This document shows, piece by piece, positions 7,053 through 9,261 of a DNA stretch of 9,261 bases (positions are counted from its first letter, which is position 1; the number at the start of each line of letters is the position of its first letter). The stretch covers positions 1 through 9,261 of the forward strand of contig DIKH01000137.1 in the NCBI GenBank assembly GCA_002424495.1, read 5' to 3'. Source of the stretch: Desulfobacteraceae bacterium UBA5623. GTDB taxonomy: Bacteria > Desulfobacterota > DSM-4660 > Desulfatiglandales > Desulfatiglandaceae. The position numbers and the translations under genes are program-made. The notes below the pieces were generated by a model. That model saw only the letters and a list, made by a program, of their open reading frames with translations, ran no database searches and was not told the DNA's origin.

Positions 7053-7820
7053 ATGGTGATCTGGACCCACCCACTTATGGACACATACGTTTCTAACGCA
7101 ATCATTATGCGGGTAAAGGAATTCGGGGAATCAGATCTTCTGGTCACTTTTTTTACTGCCGATAAGGGAAGGCTTGCGGGTGTTGCAAAGGGGGGCCGGA
7201 AGAGCAGAAAGCGCTTCGCCAACTGTCTTGACCTTTTCTGCCTGGCCAGTCTGGAATATGGTCAAAGGAGAAAAGGGGACCTCTATCTGTTGGAGTCAGG
7301 CAGGCTGATCAATGGCTTTGCCGGTCTCAGATCTGATTTTGCGTCCCTTTCCATTGCAAGTTATATGTCGGAGCTTACCGAGACCCTGTTTCCCCAGAAT
7401 GTAGCAGAAATGGCCATGTTTGAGTTGCTCAGGGATTCATTTGTTGCTATTGATGAGGGAAAGGGCATTGATCTTGTACGCATCTGTTTTGAGGCAAGGG
7501 CCATGACCCTGGGAGGTTACAGGATCAGCCTGGACAGGTGTGCAAAGTGCGGCAGGCCCTATGCCGGCGTTGGAAGGGCGGTCTTTATGCGCAATAAAGG
7601 CGGAATTGCCTGTCTTAACTGTGAGAAGCCATCGAGGAACAATCCTGGACTGGGCCCTGATGCGGCAAAAATCCTTGGGAACATGCAATCAGAGGCCTGG
7701 GAAAAAATAGACTTGACGGCCCTTACAGCCGATGTCGTCAACGAAATCAGGCCAGTATTGAAGCAGCATATAGAATTCAGGGCCGGAAGGCCGTTAAAGA
7801 GCGCCAGGTATCTGAAATAG
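7053..7820 (+). CDS. recO: DNA repair protein RecO
   Basis: RecO is a cytosolic mediator that, with RecR, loads RecA onto SSB-coated single-stranded DNA in RecF-pathway recombinational repair; it also anneals complementary strands. The protein is 255 residues, close to the usual 240-250. The N-terminal OB fold (about 11-85) contains NAIIMRVKEFGESDLLVTFF and the basic GVAKGGRKSRKRF (43-55), which fit RecO. A zinc-binding set is complete: CAKC at C163/C166 and CLNC at C187/C190, with the helical domain around them. The start is uncertain. The ATG at 7053 and the in-frame ATG at 7077 (MDTYVSNA) both lack a good Shine-Dalgarno, and the family N-terminus fits the later one slightly better. The gene is isolated from repair neighbours: a cytochrome gene precedes it and a serA-type gene follows. 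Confidence 0.95.
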   Translation: MVIWTHPLMDTYVSNAIIMRVKEFGESDLLVTFFTADKGRLAGVAKGGRKSRKRFANCLDLFCLASLEYGQRRKGDLYLLESGRLINGFAGLRSDFASLSIASYMSELTETLFPQNVAEMAMFELLRDSFVAIDEGKGIDLVRICFEARAMTLGGYRISLDRCAKCGRPYAGVGRAVFMRNKGGIACLNCEKPSRNNPGLGPDAAKILGNMQSEAWEKIDLTALTADVVNEIRPVLKQHIEFRAGRPLKSARYLK

Positions 7821-7846
7821 AATTTTGGCGCCCTCGCCGGACCCTG

Positions 7847-7869
7847 ACCGGTGCCGGACAAAACCGGTG
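7847..7869 (+). repeat. Short CCGG-rich repeat in the recO-serA gap
   Basis: ACCGGTG occurs at 7847-7853 and again at 7863-7869. Because ACCGGT is its own reverse complement, the copies can also pair as a 6-bp stem with a 10-nt loop. CCGG occurs four times between 7837 and 7867. There is no T-run after it, so this may be a pausing structure, a protein site or chance. Confidence 0.35.
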
Positions 7870-7896
7870 ATTCATTATATCCTAATCATTATTATC

Positions 7897-7900
7897 GAGG
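7897..7900 (+). promoter_or_regulatory. Shine-Dalgarno supporting the serA start at 7909
   Basis: GAGG sits 8 nt before ATG 7909. The reading frame stays open back to a TTG at 7825, but the 28 extra residues are low-complexity and unlike the family, so 7909 is preferred. Confidence 0.55.
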
Positions 7901-7908
7901 TTACTGGC

Positions 7909-9093
7909 ATGGAAAAGTATAGGATTAAGACATTCAATAAGATAGCGGCAGAAGGCCTTTCTATGTTTGATGAGCGTTTTACTGTGGGACCGGACGTGGA
8001 AGATCCCCACGGCATTATTGTCAGAAGCGCAAAGATTGATACGGAAAAGTTTCCATCTCTATATGCTGTTGCAAGGGCCGGCGCCGGGGTGGATAACATC
8101 ACACTTGAGAAGGCCAACGCGAAGGGGATCTGCGTCTTTAACGCGCCCGGGGCGAATGCCAATGCAGTAGCGGAACTGGTATTCGTCATGGCCGGAATAG
8201 GCGCCCGCAATATTCACCTTGCCATTGATTTCTGCAAGACGCTGGCTTCCCTTTCAGACAAAGATTTAGCCGGACAGGTTGAAGAGAACAAGTCGAGATT
8301 CAAAGGGTTTGAACTGGCAGGAAAGACACTTGGAGTGATAGGTCTTGGACAGGTTGGAGTCAGGGTCGCCAATGGCGGCGCAAGAAGACAGATGAGGACC
8401 ATAGGGTTTGACCCTTTTCCAGCGCTCGAAAACATACACATGCTGTCACCGGATGTCACTCTCGCACGTTCGCTCAAGGAAGTGCTCCGCCATGCGGATA
8501 TACTTTCAGTGCATGTCCCATCGAATGAAAAGACAAAGGGCTTTGTAAACAGCGACCTGCTTGCGCAGCTGCCCAAGGGAGCAATGCTGATCAATTTTTG
8601 CAGGAAACAGGTCTTTGATGAAGAGGCAGTGCTGAGCGCCCTTGATTCCGGCAGGTTGAGCAGCTATATTACAGACTTTCCCACCAGTGCAACCATTAAG
8701 AATCCCAAGGTGATCGCATCTCCCCACCTGGGCGCAAGCACGGAAGAATCCGAAGAACAGAGCGCTGTGATGGCCGTCAAGGAGATCATCGCCTATATGG
8801 AACATGGCACCATCATACACAGCGTAAACTTCCCGCTGGCAGAGTCCATTCCAGGCGACAGCGTTCATACGAGGCTGATAATGATCAACAGGGACACCCC
8901 CGGCATGATCGGCTTCGCCTCGCAGACTATCGGCTCACATGGGATCAATATCGTCAGCTACTTAAACGAGAGTAACGGCGCCATAGGCTACAATATCATT
9001 GACTGTGAAAACCCGATACCTGCCCATGTTATTGATCATATCGAGGCCCATGAAGGGGTAATAAGGACAAGGACGATCAACTATCAAATTTGA
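7909..9093 (+). CDS. serA: D-3-phosphoglycerate dehydrogenase, ACT-domain type
   Basis: This cytosolic enzyme oxidises 3-phosphoglycerate to 3-phosphohydroxypyruvate with NAD+, the first step of serine synthesis. From ATG 7909 it has 394 residues, the size of the short class with one C-terminal ACT domain. ARAGAGVDNI (55-64) and the NAD loop GLGQVG (145-150), followed by D168 in GFDP, are canonical. The catalytic Arg is R232 in NFCRKQVFDEEA, and the catalytic His is H273 in SPHLGAST. The Glu normally paired with His lies in a DFxxE-like stretch; here the segment is TDFPTSAT (255-262), so Ser260 appears where Glu is expected. The ACT-like region (about 321-394), with NRDTPGMIG and HGINIV, probably gives serine feedback. 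The gene follows recO by 88 bp. A related 2-hydroxyacid dehydrogenase role is possible if the Glu is truly absent. Confidence 0.88.
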   Translation: MEKYRIKTFNKIAAEGLSMFDERFTVGPDVEDPHGIIVRSAKIDTEKFPSLYAVARAGAGVDNITLEKANAKGICVFNAPGANANAVAELVFVMAGIGARNIHLAIDFCKTLASLSDKDLAGQVEENKSRFKGFELAGKTLGVIGLGQVGVRVANGGARRQMRTIGFDPFPALENIHMLSPDVTLARSLKEVLRHADILSVHVPSNEKTKGFVNSDLLAQLPKGAMLINFCRKQVFDEEAVLSALDSGRLSSYITDFPTSATIKNPKVIASPHLGASTEESEEQSAVMAVKEIIAYMEHGTIIHSVNFPLAESIPGDSVHTRLIMINRDTPGMIGFASQTIGSHGINIVSYLNESNGAIGYNIIDCENPIPAHVIDHIEAHEGVIRTRTINYQI

Positions 9094-9096
9094 CAC

Positions 9097-9135
9097 GCAT
9101 GCCCCATGGACCCTAGAGAGGAAATGGGGGCATGC
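9097..9135 (+). terminator. Hairpin after serA
   Basis: GCATGCCCCAT (9097-9107) pairs with ATGGGGGCATGC (9124-9135) over 11 bp with one bulged G and a 16-nt loop. It begins 4 nt after the serA stop codon. The stem is strong, but the following bases (TCTTGACTC) are not a T-run. It may be a 3'-end stabilising or Rho-linked structure rather than a classical terminator. Confidence 0.55.
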
Positions 9136-9238
9136 TCTTGACTCACCTTGCCAAAACATTTCAGTCATCAAGGCACCCCTTCAAGGCTACATGCAATTAT
9201 AGCAATATTCGTTCCAGTCGTAAACATGAGTCAAGGGC
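9134..9238 (+). repeat. Long-range 12-nt inverted repeat in the terminal gap
   Basis: The left arm GCTCTTGACTCA (9134-9145) and right arm TGAGTCAAGGGC (9227-9238) are inverted copies matching at 11 of 12 positions; the one mismatch is a G-T wobble in RNA. They enclose 81 bp with no convincing gene. Its left end abuts the serA hairpin. It could form the base of a structured RNA, or be the ends of a small repeat element. Confidence 0.45.
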
Positions 9239-9261
9239 AGACTTGATAATCATATAAAAGG

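Noticed and set aside
7825..7908. Upstream TTG start for serA
   Set aside because: The extension is proline-rich and then isoleucine-rich, unlike any known dehydrogenase N-terminus. It covers the CCGG repeat, and ATG 7909 has GAGG 8 nt upstream.
9137..9166. Promoter starting with TTGACT in the terminal gap
   Set aside because: The -35-like hexamer is good, but no acceptable -10 lies 16-18 bp downstream, and the hexamer is part of the inverted repeat.

Overview
All recognisable genes in this window lie on the + strand. The base composition is balanced. The gene set is central metabolism plus housekeeping: oxidative pentose phosphate enzymes, a DHH phosphoesterase, a flavin oxidoreductase, a glyoxalase-fold protein, a two-domain glycosyltransferase, a monohaem cytochrome c, RecO and D-3-phosphoglycerate dehydrogenase. 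The protein styles suggest a Gram-negative anaerobe, probably Desulfobacterota (former Deltaproteobacteria). The pointers are the histidine-less DHH motif I, the short ACT-type phosphoglycerate dehydrogenase and the fused 'rSAM/selenodomain-associated' transferases. This placement is an inference from protein character, not a database result. I see no mobile element, tRNA, rRNA or CRISPR array.

Region 1 (1-3524) holds zwf, a DHH-family phosphoesterase and pgl in one direction, with gaps of 115 and 57 bp. Zwf makes 6-phosphogluconolactone and NAD(P)H, and Pgl hydrolyses the lactone to 6-phosphogluconate. The DHH protein sits between them and may be cotranscribed. No gnd or Entner-Doudoroff gene is visible, so the next step must be encoded elsewhere.

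Region 2 (3583-6194) holds a nitroreductase-family flavoprotein and a VOC (glyoxalase-fold) protein separated by 3 bp, which almost certainly makes them translationally coupled. After 62 bp comes a 438-residue fusion of a DUF2064/CofC-like nucleotidyl- or glycosyltransferase domain with a GT2 glycosyltransferase domain.

Region 3 (6195-6941) starts with a 282-bp gap. The gap carries a good sigma70-like promoter and a strong Shine-Dalgarno for an exported monohaem cytochrome c, so that gene looks like its own transcription unit.

Region 4 (7053-9093) holds recO and a serA-type dehydrogenase. In the latter, the residue where the catalytic glutamate is expected reads as serine.

The last 168 bp (9094-9261) carry no convincing gene but do carry structure. 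There is an 11-bp hairpin, and directly abutting it a 12-nt inverted repeat whose arms enclose 81 bp. This could be a structured 3' end, a leader for the next gene or a small repeat element.

Most of the window is ordinary chromosomal core. I did not find a clearly new system. The most worthwhile leads are the terminal structured region, the phosphoglycerate dehydrogenase active site, the DHH protein between zwf and pgl, and the fused transferase without a radical-SAM partner nearby.
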